A stretch of DNA of 64,000 bases, taken from assembly GCF_012489685.1 (NCBI RefSeq), contig NC_080043.1, forward strand, positions 31,466,743-31,530,742, written 5' to 3'. Positions within the stretch are counted from its first letter, which is position 1; every line of letters begins with the position of its first letter. Made by a program: the position numbers and the translations under genes. The DNA comes from Lotus japonicus. Taxonomy: Eukaryota > Streptophyta > Magnoliopsida > Fabales > Fabaceae. Positions 1 to 10,572 of this stretch are shown here, one piece after another. The notes beneath the pieces are model-generated. The model did no database searches and was not told the origin of the DNA. It saw nothing but the letters and a program-made list of their open reading frames with translations.

Positions 1-1030
1 ACCAAACTTGCTTCGTCTAAGGCTCTTCTTTGTTTTCTGCACGAAAACCCCTGCTACCCATGCCTATCTTGGAGAACGCCTCCTTAATCTTATTATAGGA
101 CATTGGGTTCTCCTTAATCATATTATGTCTTTAAGTCCGTCAATGAACAAAGTGCATTGTGCATCTCCTTTCGATTGCAGACCCCGATGGGACCTATTTC
201 TCATCCCATTGGGTTCTCCATCAATCCAGTTTGTTCTTCTGAATGTCTTCACACTTGGCCTCTGCCTCAAAAAATTCTCCTTCTGGCGTGCTACTTGTCT
301 CGTTAGATGCACCTTTGAAGACTCTGCCCACAAATCAAATCTCCATGGCTCCTTGCCTCTGTCTGTCTGCTGCTTGCTCGCTCCCGGTGTGCCACCGTCC
401 TTAGGTTCTAGAGAGAAGGAGGAACACATCTCTCTAAAACGGTAAAACCTTTAAGAGATAAGAATTTTTTTGAAAGTGAAGAGATAAGAATTGGATAATA
501 GAGTAATTGATTTTTACTTTATATTAAAAAATATATATAATAATAGAGTAATTGACTTTTTTTTAATATAAAGTATATGATAGAAAATAATGATATGAGA
601 TAAAAGAAAATAAGAGAGGGCTATGAGTTACTAACAATGGTAGTTTGGGAATTTAAGATGGATAGTAAGTAAATTATGTAAAATTTAATAAAAAATTAAC
701 ATTAGGATTACTTTGCACACTTTAAAAATATCAAGGAATTAAATACACATTTTTAAATATCAGAGGTTAAGTCTCAAATGACCTAAACTTTAAAGTAGTA
801 ATTTATTTTTCTTCCATTCAATTAAGATTTTGCCTTAGAGAGAAGAACTGTACGAAAATGGAGATTTCCAGACTTGCTAAGCGTTAGACTATGAACAACA
901 TCCAAACAATCGATTCCACACACAACCTTCCAAAAACCACAACTTTGGGATAAATGAATTCCCCTCAGTACTCCTAATAATTTTGTCATGTACACTCTGT
1001 TTGGATGCAGAGAGGAAAATTAAAGGAAAG
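1..1030. other. intergenic sequence left of the Tat element
   Basis: This kilobase contains no gene I recognise. Both strands of about 8-445 are open for 100-145 codons, but neither translation resembles a known family and they overlap each other. From 440 to 830 the sequence is AT-rich with poly-A and poly-T runs and nothing structured. The last five bases (GAAAG) are the left target-site duplication of the retrotransposon that follows. Confidence 0.5.
1026..1030. repeat. target-site duplication GAAAG, left
   Basis: Five bases immediately before the 5' LTR, repeated exactly after the 3' LTR at 9818-9822. This fixes both ends of the element. Confidence 0.9.
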
Positions 1031-1348
1031 TGGATTGGGCGAGACCCCAGGGTCCCTCGCCCAGGAGACCCGACCGTGGGCGTGGGACGCATCATGACCT
1101 TGAGCCTCCCTTCCCGAGGCCCAACCGGCCCATTTGGACGGATTAAGGGTGCCAAAGCCCAACTCCACCTCTATAAATAGGAGGAGAGTACCAATTGTAA
1201 GGGACTTTTAGCTCATTTGAGAAATAATAGCATTGAAATTCAGTTATATTTTCTCTTTCTAAGCGGTTAGAGTTTCTCTCTAAGCGTTCACATCACTTTC
1301 CTCACACTTTGGGTACTACCTTCCCTCTCCATGTTCTAGCACGAAACA
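1031..1348 (+). repeat. 5' LTR of the Tat element
   Basis: 318 bp, TG...CA. It holds a TATA box (CTATAAATAG, 1171-1180), so the transcript probably starts near 1200. It aligns over its whole length with 9498-9817. A GC-rich palindromic stretch (cccagggtccctcgcccagg and the following gaccc) lies in the first 50 bases. Confidence 0.92.
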
Positions 1349-1350
1349 TT

Positions 1351-1368
1351 TGGCGCCGTCTGTGGGGA
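1351..1368 (+). other. primer-binding site of the Tat element
   Basis: TGGCGCCGTCTGTGGGGA starts two bases after the 5' LTR. The first nine bases fit the 3' end of plant tRNA-Asp (CCA plus acceptor stem). The rest matches only partly, so the tRNA identity is an inference. Confidence 0.75.
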
Positions 1369-1542
1369 ACAGTAGATTTCTATTCCCGGACTACGTGGAT
1401 CGTGATTCAGGGGAGTGAACCTCGTTTTTCTGAGCGATTTTCTGAAGTTTTCTTCGTGGACAGTGATTGGGAGGAGAGATTCCTTGATTCTGAGTTTTGA
1501 AGATCTTTCGTTGGTGCACCTAGAAAAACCAAGTGGAGCTCA

Positions 1543-1842
1543 ATGGCGGAGCATCGACTATCACATGAAGAGAGGTTGAAGCGAGCACACGATCCGCCGC
1601 AACGGCACGATGAGCAAGCAAGGTCTTTGACTTCCTTCTCGAGGGACAAAAGAGGTGCGCAGCTTCAACCTCAAGAGCCTAGTGGTGGAGCGGGTTGGCG
1701 ATGGCTGATTCGCGACGTCATTAATCGCCTAGAGCGACATGATGCGGAAACGAGTGTAACAGACAAAGCGTCGGAGCTTGATGCCTCATACAGACAACAC
1801 TACCGAGATTCCATACAACGACTGGAGTTTCCTTTCTCTTAA
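1543..1842 (+). pseudogene. gag N-terminal remnant
   Basis: 99 codons from ATG, rich in charged residues (RLSHEERLKRAHDPPQRHDE), as in the N-terminal arm of Tat Gag. The frame stops at 1840 (TAA) and again at 1846 (TAG). It is the same frame that continues as the zinc-knuckle and protease segment. The capsid (retrotransposon Gag) domain that should follow is absent: the text jumps within about 15 bases from the end of the arm to a zinc-knuckle-like segment, implying loss of several hundred codons. It cannot encode working Gag. Confidence 0.75.
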
Positions 1843-1854
1843 GGATAGGTAGAA

Positions 1855-2883
1855 GCAGAATGGTGTGCCTATCACCGAATCTCAGGACACGATACTAAAA
1901 AGGGTCGAGCTCTACAACACGCGGTGGTAAAGCTGATTCTGGCAGGGAAATCAGCCACGGCGCGGGGCGATGTGTTTTCGACGGCAAAAGAAGTTGGCAC
2001 GATTGCTGGAGGTTTCGGCGGAGGAGGGACCACTAGTGCAGCACGGAAGCGATATGTTAGAGCGGTGAATGCAGTTACAAAGATTCCTTTTGGTTTTCAA
2101 CATCCAGATATCACGTTTTCGTCTGCTGATTTTTACGGAATAAAGCCGCATTTAGATGACCCGATTGTGGTCTCCCTCCGTGTTAGTCAGCTCGTTGTGC
2201 AGCGAGTTCTTCTAGATCAGGGAAGTTCGGCGGACATCATTTACGGCGGAGCGTTTGCTCGGCTTGGTGTGAGCGAAGGAAACCTCGCTCCTTATGAGGG
2301 AACTCTGGTGGGATTCACGGGCGAGCAAGTATGGGTGAAGGGCACCCTCGACCTTGACACCACGTTTGGCGAGGAAGAGAACGCTAGGACGCTCAGCGTC
2401 AAATATCTAATCCTTGAGGCAGAGGGGTCATACAACATGATCATCGGGCGAAACACCTTAAACCGTTTGTGCGTCGTGATCTCAACAGCCCACCTGGCGG
2501 TGAAGTATCCGCTGACGAATTGGCATATTGGGGGAATTGTTGTGGATCAAAGGGTCGCAAGAGAATGCTATTGTAATGTTGTGGATCGGTATGGGAAGAA
2601 AAACGCTTCAATCGGGCACCGTTGCAGCGAAGTTGAGACGCCAGAGGAAAGTTTGGACCCGAGGGGCGAGGGACGTGTTAACAGGCCCACACTGATAGAA
2701 GAAACCAAAGAGCTGAAGTTCGGCGAGAAGATACTCAAGATAGGAACCAAGTTAAGTGAGGACCAAGAACAGAGGCTATCAAAGTTGTTAGGCGAAAATT
2801 TAGATCTTTTCGCCTGGAGTCACAAAGACATGCCGGGTATAGACCCAAACTTCATTTGCCACAGGCTGGCATTGAATCCATAA
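1855..2883 (+). pseudogene. Gag C-terminus and aspartic protease region, broken
   Basis: Same frame as the gag remnant. It opens with a knuckle-like WCAYHRISGHDTKKG, as in Tat Gag, but the last Cys of the knuckle is not present. The protease follows: the active-site strand is LLDQGSSADI (Asp codon at 2215), where the family usually has D-[G/T/S]-G-S-S, then a flap region and a late IIGR motif near 2440. The segment runs on into the linker before reverse transcriptase and ends at a TAA (2881-2883) that lies in frame with the reverse transcriptase. Function is lost by the upstream gag deletion and this stop. Confidence 0.8.
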
Positions 2884-3957
2884 GCTAAGCCTATAACCCA
2901 GACTCGCCGGAGAATGGGAAACGAAAAAGAGAAGGCCATCCAGCAAGAGGTAAACAAGTTGCTAGCTGTGGACTTCATACGGGAAATCAAGTATCCTACC
3001 TGGTTGGCAAATGTGGTGAAGGTCAAGAAGGCGAACGGGAAGTGGCAAATGTGCGTAGATTATACAGACTTGAACAAGGCATGCCCAAAAGATTCTTATC
3101 CCTTGCCGAGCATAGATAAGCTGGTGGACGGAGCTTCATGGAATGAACTTCTGAGTTTAATGGATGCTTATTCAGGATATCACCAAATTAAGATGCATCC
3201 GTCGGACGAAGATAAAACAGCTTTTTTGACTGCAAGGGTAAACTACTGTTACCAGACTATGCCTTTTGGGTTAAAGAATGCGGAGGCGACGTATCAGCGG
3301 TTGATGGATAGAGTTTTTGAAGGCCAAGTGGGAAGGAACATGGAGGTGTACGTTGACGACATGATCGTTAAATCGGTTTTGGGATCAAACCATCATGAGG
3401 ATTTGATAGAGGCCTTCGGTAGGATTCGCAAGCAAAACATGAGGCTTAATCCAGAAAAGTGTTCTTTCGGCATACAGGGTGGGAAGTTTTTAGGCTTCAT
3501 GATTACATCGAGAGGAATCGAAATCAATCCAGATAAATGTAAGGCAATCCAGGAGATGAAAAGCCCGAGCAATGTGAAGGAGGTGCAAAGGCTAACCGGG
3601 CGGATCGCGTCCTTGTCCCGTTTCGTCCCTCACTCGGACGACAAGTCAGCCCCGTTCTTCAAATGCCTCAAGAAGAACGCGACATTTGAGTGGAATTCAG
3701 AGTGCGAGGAGGCCTTCACCCGCCTCAAGGGGATGCTGTCCGCCCCACCAGTCCAATCAAAACCCGTCCAAGGTCTTCCTTTGCATTTATACTTCTCTGT
3801 TGGTGATCACGCAATAAGCTCGGTGATCCTTCAGGAGGTGGATGGAGAGAAAAATATAGTCTATTTCGTAAGCCATACACTTCAGGGGGCGGAGGTCAGG
3901 TATCAGAAGATAGAAAAAGCGGCGCTCGCCGTCCTCGTCACCTCCAGACGCCTATGA
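2884..3957 (+). pseudogene. reverse transcriptase and first RNase H of the Tat pol
   Basis: Open from 2884, in frame with the protease. Reverse transcriptase blocks are clear: CVDYTDLNKACPKDSYPLP, the LMDAYSGYHQI block with the first catalytic Asp, MPFGLKNAEATYQRLMD, and YVDDMIV with the catalytic Asp pair. The connection domain and Ty3-type RNase H follow. The reading frame is cut at TGA 3955-3957, where the family has CGA (Arg) in a conserved RRLRPY context. This looks like decay of a methylated CpG. The next segment continues in the same frame. Confidence 0.9.
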
Positions 3958-5736
3958 CCGTATTTTCAAAGCTTTCAAGTAAAAATAAGAACTGACCTTC
4001 CTTTGAGACAAGTATTGCAGAAGCCATACTTGTCAGGACGGCTCGTCACGTGGTCAGTAGAGTTGTCGGAATATGGATTGCAGTATCACAAAAGGGGGAA
4101 GGTCGGCGCACAGACCTTAGCGCATTTTGTGGTGGAATTGACACCGGAAAAGGGGAAAAAGGTGAGCACGCAATGGATATTGTTTGTCGATGGGTCGTCA
4201 AACGACAACGGAAGTGGGGCTGGGGTCACGCTGCAGGGGCTCGGGGAGTTGGTGTTGGAACAGTCCCTTAGATTCCAGTTCAAAACGAGCAATAACCAAG
4301 CAGAATACGAGGCTCTTATTGCGAGCTTGAAGCTGGCAATTGAGGTGCAAATCGACAGTCTGCTGGTAAGGACGGACTCGCTGCTAGTGGCAAGCCAAGT
4401 CAACGGGGAGTTTCAGGTAAAGGAGCAGGCCTTGATAAAGTATGTGGAGCGCGTGCGGCTGCTCATGGGACGTTTGCAACAGGTGGTGGTTGAATTCGTG
4501 TCGAGGGCGCAAAACCAAAGGGCGGACGCCCTAGCGAAGCTAGCATGCACTAGGAAGCCTGGCAACAACCGGAGTGTGATTCAAGAGACGCTCGCCAATC
4601 CCAGCATAGAGGGGGATTTGGTGGCCTCGGTTGATCGCCAGGAAACTTGGATGAACCCCATCATCGATATTTTGGCGGGGGAACCAAGTGAAGTGGTAAA
4701 ATATTCAAAGGCGCAAAGGAGGGAGGCGGGGCACTACACGCTACTCGACGGGATACTCTTTCGGCGAGGATTTAGTTCACCCCTCCTACGATGTCTTCCA
4801 CCTGAGAAGTACGAGGTTGTTATGACGGAGGTTCATGAGGGGGTTTGTGCAAGCCACATTGGAGGAAGGTCGCTGGCGAGCAAAGTCCTCAGAGCAGGTT
4901 TCTATTGGCCTACGATAAGGAAGGATTGTGCAGAGTTTGTGAGGAAATGCGAGAAGTGCCAAGTATTTGCAGACCTACCTAGAGCTCCGCGAGAGCAATT
5001 AGTCACAATCACTTCCCCATGGCCCTTCGCCATGTGGGGAGTCGACCTCGTTGAGCCCTTCCTCATCGCTAGGTCGCAAATGAAGTTCATCCTTGTGGTG
5101 GTGGACTACTTCACCAAATGGGTGGAAGCTGAGCCTCTGGTGAGCATTACGGCGACCAAAATCATAAATTTTTACTGGAAGAGAATTGTCTGCCGGTTCA
5201 GAGTGCTGAGGGCGATCGTCTCGGATAACAGGACGCAGTTCGCAAGTAATCAAACCAAGGAGTTCTGCGAAGAGATGGGCATTCAGAGGAGATTTTCTTC
5301 GGTGGAACATCCACAGAAAAACGGGCAGGCAGAATCGGCGAACAAAGTCATCCTGCGAGGTTTGAAACGCCGACTCTCGGAGGCCAAGAGGGCTTGGTTA
5401 GACGAACTTCCAATTGTAATTTGGTCGTATAACACAACTCAGCACTCAACTACAGGGGATACTCCGTTCAGAATGACTTACGGGGCGGACGCCATGCTCC
5501 CTGTAGAGATAGACAACAGTTCGTGGCGGACGACACTGAAGTTCGAGGGCGAAAATTCTTCAAACATGGTAGTAGAACTATACTTGCTGTCGGAGACACA
5601 CAATGAGGCCCGCCTCAGGGAGGCCGCGATGAAGCAGCGAGCTGCGGTCAAGTATGACACAAAGGTAAAACCAAGGGAGATGCAGGTAGGGGATTTGGTG
5701 CTTAAAAAGCGACAAGATTCACCGGAAATAAACTGA
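3958..5736 (+). pseudogene. second RNase H and integrase of the Tat pol
   Basis: Continues the pol frame after the TGA. Residues from about 4165 form the extra, archaeal-like RNase H of Tat elements: FVDGSS (Asp), NNQAEYEAL (Glu), RTDSLLVASQV (Asp), QRADALAKLA (Asp). The integrase follows, with the HHCC zinc site (H...H, CEKCQ), GVDLV (first Asp), SDNRTQF (second Asp) and NGQAESAN (Glu). In SDNRTQF the usual Gly is Arg. The frame ends at TGA 5734-5736 after a 1-base deletion near 5720; the integrase C-terminal text continues in the next frame to 5867. Confidence 0.88.
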
Positions 5737-5867
5737 GCCCAATCTGGGAAGGACCCTACAAGATCTTAAAAGCTTTGGGAAGAGGACCATATCACCGGGA
5801 AAGCTTGGATGGGAAACGGGTGCCACGATCTTGGAACGCAGCGAAACTGAAGTACTATTACAGTTAA
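5737..5867 (+). pseudogene. integrase C-terminal tail, shifted frame
   Basis: Read in the frame starting at 5724, the sequence gives the family's terminal motif (GPYKILKALGRGPYH, then a conserved NAAKLKYYY) and ends at TAA 5865-5867. It belongs to the upstream integrase and was separated by a single-base deletion. Confidence 0.75.
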
Positions 5868-6663
5868 TAAGGCAAAAGGGAGCTGGATCTGATGCGGAGA
5901 TGGGCAGGGCGCCTCACGTAGGCTGCAGAGTTAAAAGCGAAATGAAGAAACATACTTTTGTACTTTTCCCAGGAAGTTATTGGCCAAAAATGCCCAAAAA
6001 TGGTAAAAACAAAGACACGTTCTTGTTCTCCATCTCGGGAGTTTGTTGGCTATCACTCCTGATTGAAAATACAAAAATTGTATCCAACAATTTCAATCAC
6101 ACTGAATTGCGGCGAGAGCTCGGTGGGAAAAATTCCCTGAAGGTGGCAATCCCAACACGACCTTGATGTTTGGGGATTGCTCCGGAAAAGCCGACGCAAC
6201 TCGCCGTCACTCGTCGGCGATGTGTGCGGATAAGCTTCTTATCCCAGTAATCTCCTCGAAATATGGGCGAGCATTTTTCAACTTGGCTCGAAAGTCTCGG
6301 GTAAACCCATATGGCCATTCGGCACTGAGCAATTGTAAGTCCCCGCCTAATAGGGTTGGCGGGGCCACACCTGATCTTACGGGAAATATGTGTGTGAATG
6401 AAAGCCTCGGTTCAAAAACCGAGCGACGAGTCCTAGTTGAACCCAGCACACCATCAATATCGTCAGACGTAATTTAGAAATAAAGAAACGATGGAGGATG
6501 CGAGAGAGGAAATCGAAAAGCGCTAAAACGTGCGAGAGAAATAATATAGTGAAAACTAAAATAGCTGGCTCAAACTGAAAACACGACGAGTAAAGAAAAA
6601 GAGTACTAACATTACAATAATCCAATATGAAAATAAGAAGTAAACATTGTTTTATCTGTCTCT
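5868..6663. other. spacer between pol and antisense ORF
   Basis: About 800 bases of low-coding-potential sequence inside the Tat element. Short open frames overlap on both strands (6163-6477 plus, 6207-6449 minus) but none resembles a known protein. It probably serves as the 3' untranslated region for both the sense pol and the antisense ORF. Confidence 0.5.
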
Positions 6664-8784
6664 TTATTTTTGCTCCACAACGTCTCCAAGGTCAACATTA
6701 GCGACTCCCGATGGATCTTCGACACCCTCCAGCCCGGCGGGTGTAGTCTTCTTAAAAACTCCCAAGGGACCAAGGTTGATGTTGGGATGGAGATGTTTGA
6801 CTTGAGCCTTGGCGATCATGAAGCAACGAATACGCTCATTGGCCACCGCGTGAGCAGCTTCGCCCCTTATCTTCTCTTCTAGGGCGAGGGCCTGAGTGTC
6901 TTTTTCGGCCAAGAGTTTGCGTTTCGACTCCAAATCAGAGCGTGCATCGGCAAGAGCTTTCCCTCTGTCCGCCAAATCTTGGCGTAACTTGGCGATTTCT
7001 TCATTCTTGGTCAAAAGGTCTCTCTTCTGAGAAGTAAGGGTAGCCTTCTGGGTACCAAGATTTTTGCGGAGCTCTTCAATTTGGCTCTCAAGTTGTTCCT
7101 CTTTCTTGTCCGCCGCAACTTTCGCAAGCTTCACCTCAGCGAGTTTCTTCTGCATCTTCGCAGCCTTCTCCGTTTCTGAGACCAACTGTTTGGACAACTT
7201 GGAGCAAGTTTCATTGATTTGAAGGTTGGTTGAGCGCAGTTTCTCCACCTCCTGCCGGAGTCCAGCAATCCCGGTAATAGGGCGGGCTTCCCAAGCCACT
7301 TGGGCGAACAGGCAGCCAGCTCGCAGGAGGTTGGACACAGCTTCTTGGGCAATGTCTTGCGGGTTCTGGTTGGGCGTTTCCCTCAGTTTCTCGAGGAAGG
7401 GGTGAGAAAGCATGAAGGAGAAGGGATCAGAGCTTGATTCGCCAGAGGGGTTCTGTGGACGATTCAGAGGGGGGTCTTTTTCCCCGCCAACAGCCTTGGG
7501 AGAAGCAGAAGTTGGCAAGTCAGAGGCAGAAGTTGAGAGATGAACGACAGTTGGCGAGGACTGGGCCGTCGGTGACACTGGGGGCGAGAAAGGCCCTCAA
7601 CCCGGGCAATGCTCGCCTCTCCCTGGTGAGTAGGTTTAGAAGAATCACCCACACCAACCGGAGCGGGAGAGCCAGAGGTCGTGCCCTCCTCGCCAGGGAC
7701 GGTCGAAGAAACGAAAGGTGGTTTCAGCTCGTCCAACTTTTTCTTCTTGGAAGCACCGTCGTCCGACGGCGAGCTTTGTCTCTTCTCCCCGGTATGAGCG
7801 GAAGGATGAGTTTTAACGCCCCCGGAAAGGAAAGCCTTCATCATTTCGTCGGAAGAGAAATTCATTTTTCCTGAAAAGAAAAAGAGAGCAGTCGTTAGAG
7901 GTGAAGGACATATAAAAAGAGGGGTGCGACAAAGGAATAAGAAAAAGGACCTAGTCGGGGAAGCAATTTGGATCCTTGGGGGGGGGGGGCTTCAAGCAAT
8001 TCAGTACAACTAAAAAGTGGGAGTCGAGATAAGACCTCAGCAGCGAAGCTTTCTCTGAAGGAAAAAGATATTTTTGGGAAGTCGGATAAGGATCTAGGGG
8101 ATAGCGTCCAGTAAAAAGGGAAAAGGGCTTTCCCGTCCTTCTGTGTAAATGATGAGGGGTAAGAGGGGTGGACGATGACCCTGAAATACCGGCGAGCCAA
8201 ATAAGATTCCGGGCCCACTTGATAAGGGGCAAATCGTTCTCGTCCTGGCCGGGGCACCAGGGTGACCCAGCCGCGAGACCCTCGAGTTTGAGAATCTACT
8301 TCAAAGAAGAAGGAAAAAATGGTAGCAGAGGGGGCTACATCAACACTATGGCAAAGAATCTCAAAACAGCGCAGATAGGCCCAGGAGCAGGGATGGAGTT
8401 GACAAGGAGAAACATTCATATCGCACAACATTTGAGTAAGAAAGGAGGAGAAAGGAAGTTTAATGCTTAGATCAAGAAACATATATTCGTAAGCAAAGAA
8501 AAAGTGGAATATTTGGGGTCATTAAGCCCACGATGCTGCCAGGGGCGGTCTTGTCCTTGACATCCGGTGGTTCGAAGAAGGCCCTCCAAAAACGAAGAAT
8601 GGCAAAGCCCACCAACCTTACTAGCAAGGTCAGAGACGAATATGCTGGTTGACAGTTCTGATGGTTGATCAAGAACTCCTTGATCAGGGGCCTCTGACAT
8701 AGGGGAGGGTAGAGTGGCGAAGGTCGCCAAGCGATGGGCTTTGATCTCCTCAATGGAGGACAAGGTCCCTGTCAAAGACATCAA
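6664..8784 (-). pseudogene. antisense ORF of the Tat element (putative gypsy-type transposon protein, Transposase_28-like)
   Basis: Read on the minus strand from about 8784. The N-terminal part (8784-7895) has the pattern of the plant protein family annotated 'putative gypsy type transposon' (PF04195): a YEY(x)FLDL...LPFSSFL start, QLHPCSWAYLRCFEILC, and WVTLVPRPGRERFA. The C-terminal part (7865-6664) is a low-complexity linker and then a long coiled coil (about residues 110-250 of the 304-codon segment, repeated LRQEVEKLRS-type heptads). Breaks: a frameshift near 8500, and a 1-base loss in a C run near 7580. A pyrimidine tract and CAG at about 7865-7880 looks like a 3' splice site just before the second segment, so the gene probably had an intron between about 7870 and 8030. 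Antisense ORFs at this place are known in Tat elements; their function is not. Confidence 0.7.
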
Positions 8785-9497
8785 AGAAAGAAAAAAAGAA
8801 AGGGAAGAAGGAAGGGATGAAAAATAACCAGTAAGGGAACTGTGAGAAGAAGAGCAAGAGCCGGAGTGGGGATTCGTGAGATCAGCAAAGGAGACCAGAG
8901 CGAGAGTCGGGAGCGAATATGGGAGCAGTTAATAGAAGATGATGAATGATGTGAGGGAAAAGAACCCAAGGGTTGGGTATGATAAAGATTAGGAAGTCGT
9001 GCCTCATCATGGTAAATCATCATGGTAAAGGTGGGGCCTTCACACAAAAGGTGTGACGTGGATTCCGGAGAGCAGGGGCGGCGCATTAAGTGGAAAACTG
9101 TGACGGTTGGAGCTGGTTGGTTCAAATTTAAAATTGACAAGATTTTGACATGATTCGAGAAAACATTTCAAAGGTGGCGGTTGAGATTATGTGGATTTAC
9201 CGATCCAAACATCGCTTCAAGGCGCGACGTGTGGAAAGGATGCAATACGTGACAAAACGTCGCGATTTAGGGCGCGTGCATAACTAGGCTGAGTCGGGCG
9301 GACTAGTAGCCATCGCCACAAGCTTGCCTGTGGACTGGGTTCGCCCGGAAGAAGAGGGCGCAACTGAAGGTCCAAAATTCCAATTGCAAAAGGCTTTATT
9401 TACCAGGCCATGTTGGCCATCGTTTTTCACTAGGGCTTTCGCTTTGTTTCTTGCTTAAAGACACACTTAGCTCTCATGCTTCGAGCTCGGTGTCTTG
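8785..9497. other. 3' internal region of the Tat element
   Basis: It probably holds the 5' leader and promoter of the antisense ORF (a C/T-rich stretch on the minus strand around 8785-8870) and the sense 3' region. The 120-codon minus-strand frame at 8781-9140 is low complexity and matches nothing I know. No purine-rich polypurine tract is visible next to the 3' LTR: the bases before 9498 read cgagctcggtgtcttg. Confidence 0.5.
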
Positions 9498-9817
9498 TGG
9501 ACTAGGCGAGACCCCAGGGTCCCTCGCCCAGGAGACCCGACCTTGGGCTTGGGACACGTCATGACCTTGGGCCTCCCTTCCCGAGGCCCAACTAGCCCAT
9601 TTGGACGGATTAAGGGCGCTAGAGCCCAACTCCACCTCTATAAATAGGAGGGGAGTACCAATTGTAAGGGATTCTTAGCTCATTTGAGAAATAATAGCAT
9701 TGAAATTCAGTTATATTTTCTCTTTCTAAGCAGTTAGAGTTTCTCTCTCTAAGCGTTCACATCACTTTCCTCACACTTTGGGTACTACCTTCTCTCTCTA
9801 TGTTCTAGCACGGAACA
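9498..9817 (+). repeat. 3' LTR of the Tat element
   Basis: 320 bp, TG...CA, about 94% identical by eye to the 5' LTR. TATA box CTATAAATAG around 9637-9646. Followed by the second copy of the GAAAG duplication. Confidence 0.92.
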
Positions 9818-10195
9818 GAAAGAATATGAGTGGAAGGAATATAAGAGGAAAGAATATAAATGAAAAATTGAATGATTTTGAAGTTGTTTGGATTGAGTGA
9901 AAAGAAAAGGAAAGTAGAAGGAAAAGTAAGAAACAGAAAAATGAGTATGATATATAATTACCACTTTATCCTTATATATATATATATATGTCTATTTTCA
10001 ATCTATTAAAAATAATTATAATAGTACTATTTTTTTTTATCATATTAAAGTTAATACATAATAAACTTAAAAAACTTTTTTTATAGTTATAATAATTAAT
10101 TTGTTTTTGAACTATAATTTTATAGTAAACTTAGACTGTGTTTTCCAAAAAAAAAACTATTATTATAATATGAATTTTTGTTTTTACTATATTAA
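9818..10195. other. AT-rich spacer between two transposons
   Basis: Begins with the GAAAG duplication. It contains GAAAG/GGAAT purine-rich sequence, then a short TA run (about 9975-9990) and AT-rich DNA. No gene. Confidence 0.6.
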
Positions 10196-10572
10196 CTAGT
10201 GTTTTTTTATCCGTGCGTTGCACATGGAATATGTTTATCATATTTGATATATCAATTAATACCTTGATTATGAAAAATATATTAAATAAAAGATGAAATA
10301 GAATAGTCTGAAATGCTAAGCAAAGTTGACCAAAATACTTCTCTTCTAGGTCAGATTGAGATCAACAGGAACTCGTTTGACATTCTTCATGAACATGAAG
10401 ACAATATCAAAAATCATAAATATAAGGAATTACCAACATATTAAACAATAGATTAAATAGAAGAGTGTGAAATGCTAAGCAAAGTGGTCAAAAAGTCTTA
10501 AAATTGAACCCTTGTTGCATAGATTGAAATTCGTGCAATTGAATAACTAATAAAAAGATTGTTAACGAAATC

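Larger units (their letters stand above)
1031..9817 (+). mobile_element. Ty3/gypsy Tat-type LTR retrotransposon, full length but defective
   Basis: An 8.8-kb element with 318/320-bp LTRs that begin TGGA and end AACA, flanked by a perfect 5-bp duplication GAAAG (1026-1030 and 9818-9822). Order on the plus strand: LTR, primer-binding site, gag N-terminus, zinc-knuckle remnant, protease, reverse transcriptase, RNase H, a second RNase H, integrase, then 3.6 kb with an antisense ORF, then LTR. A second RNase H ahead of integrase and an antisense ORF after pol are known marks of the Tat lineage. By eye the LTRs differ at about 19 positions plus a 2-bp indel, mostly transitions, so the insertion is not recent. 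The gag core is missing and pol carries stops and a frameshift, so the copy is non-autonomous. Confidence 0.93.

Noticed and set aside
8..445. 145-codon plus frame and 103-codon minus frame
   Set aside because: They overlap each other, match no known family, and have no visible promoter or splice context.
7895..8232. 93-codon minus frame 7951-8232 as a separate gene
   Set aside because: It is an alternative frame over the Transposase_28-like segment, whose family pattern is in the other frame.
8781..9140. 119-codon minus-strand frame in the Tat element
   Set aside because: Ends in a Leu/Phe run from a C/T-rich leader; not part of the antisense protein pattern.
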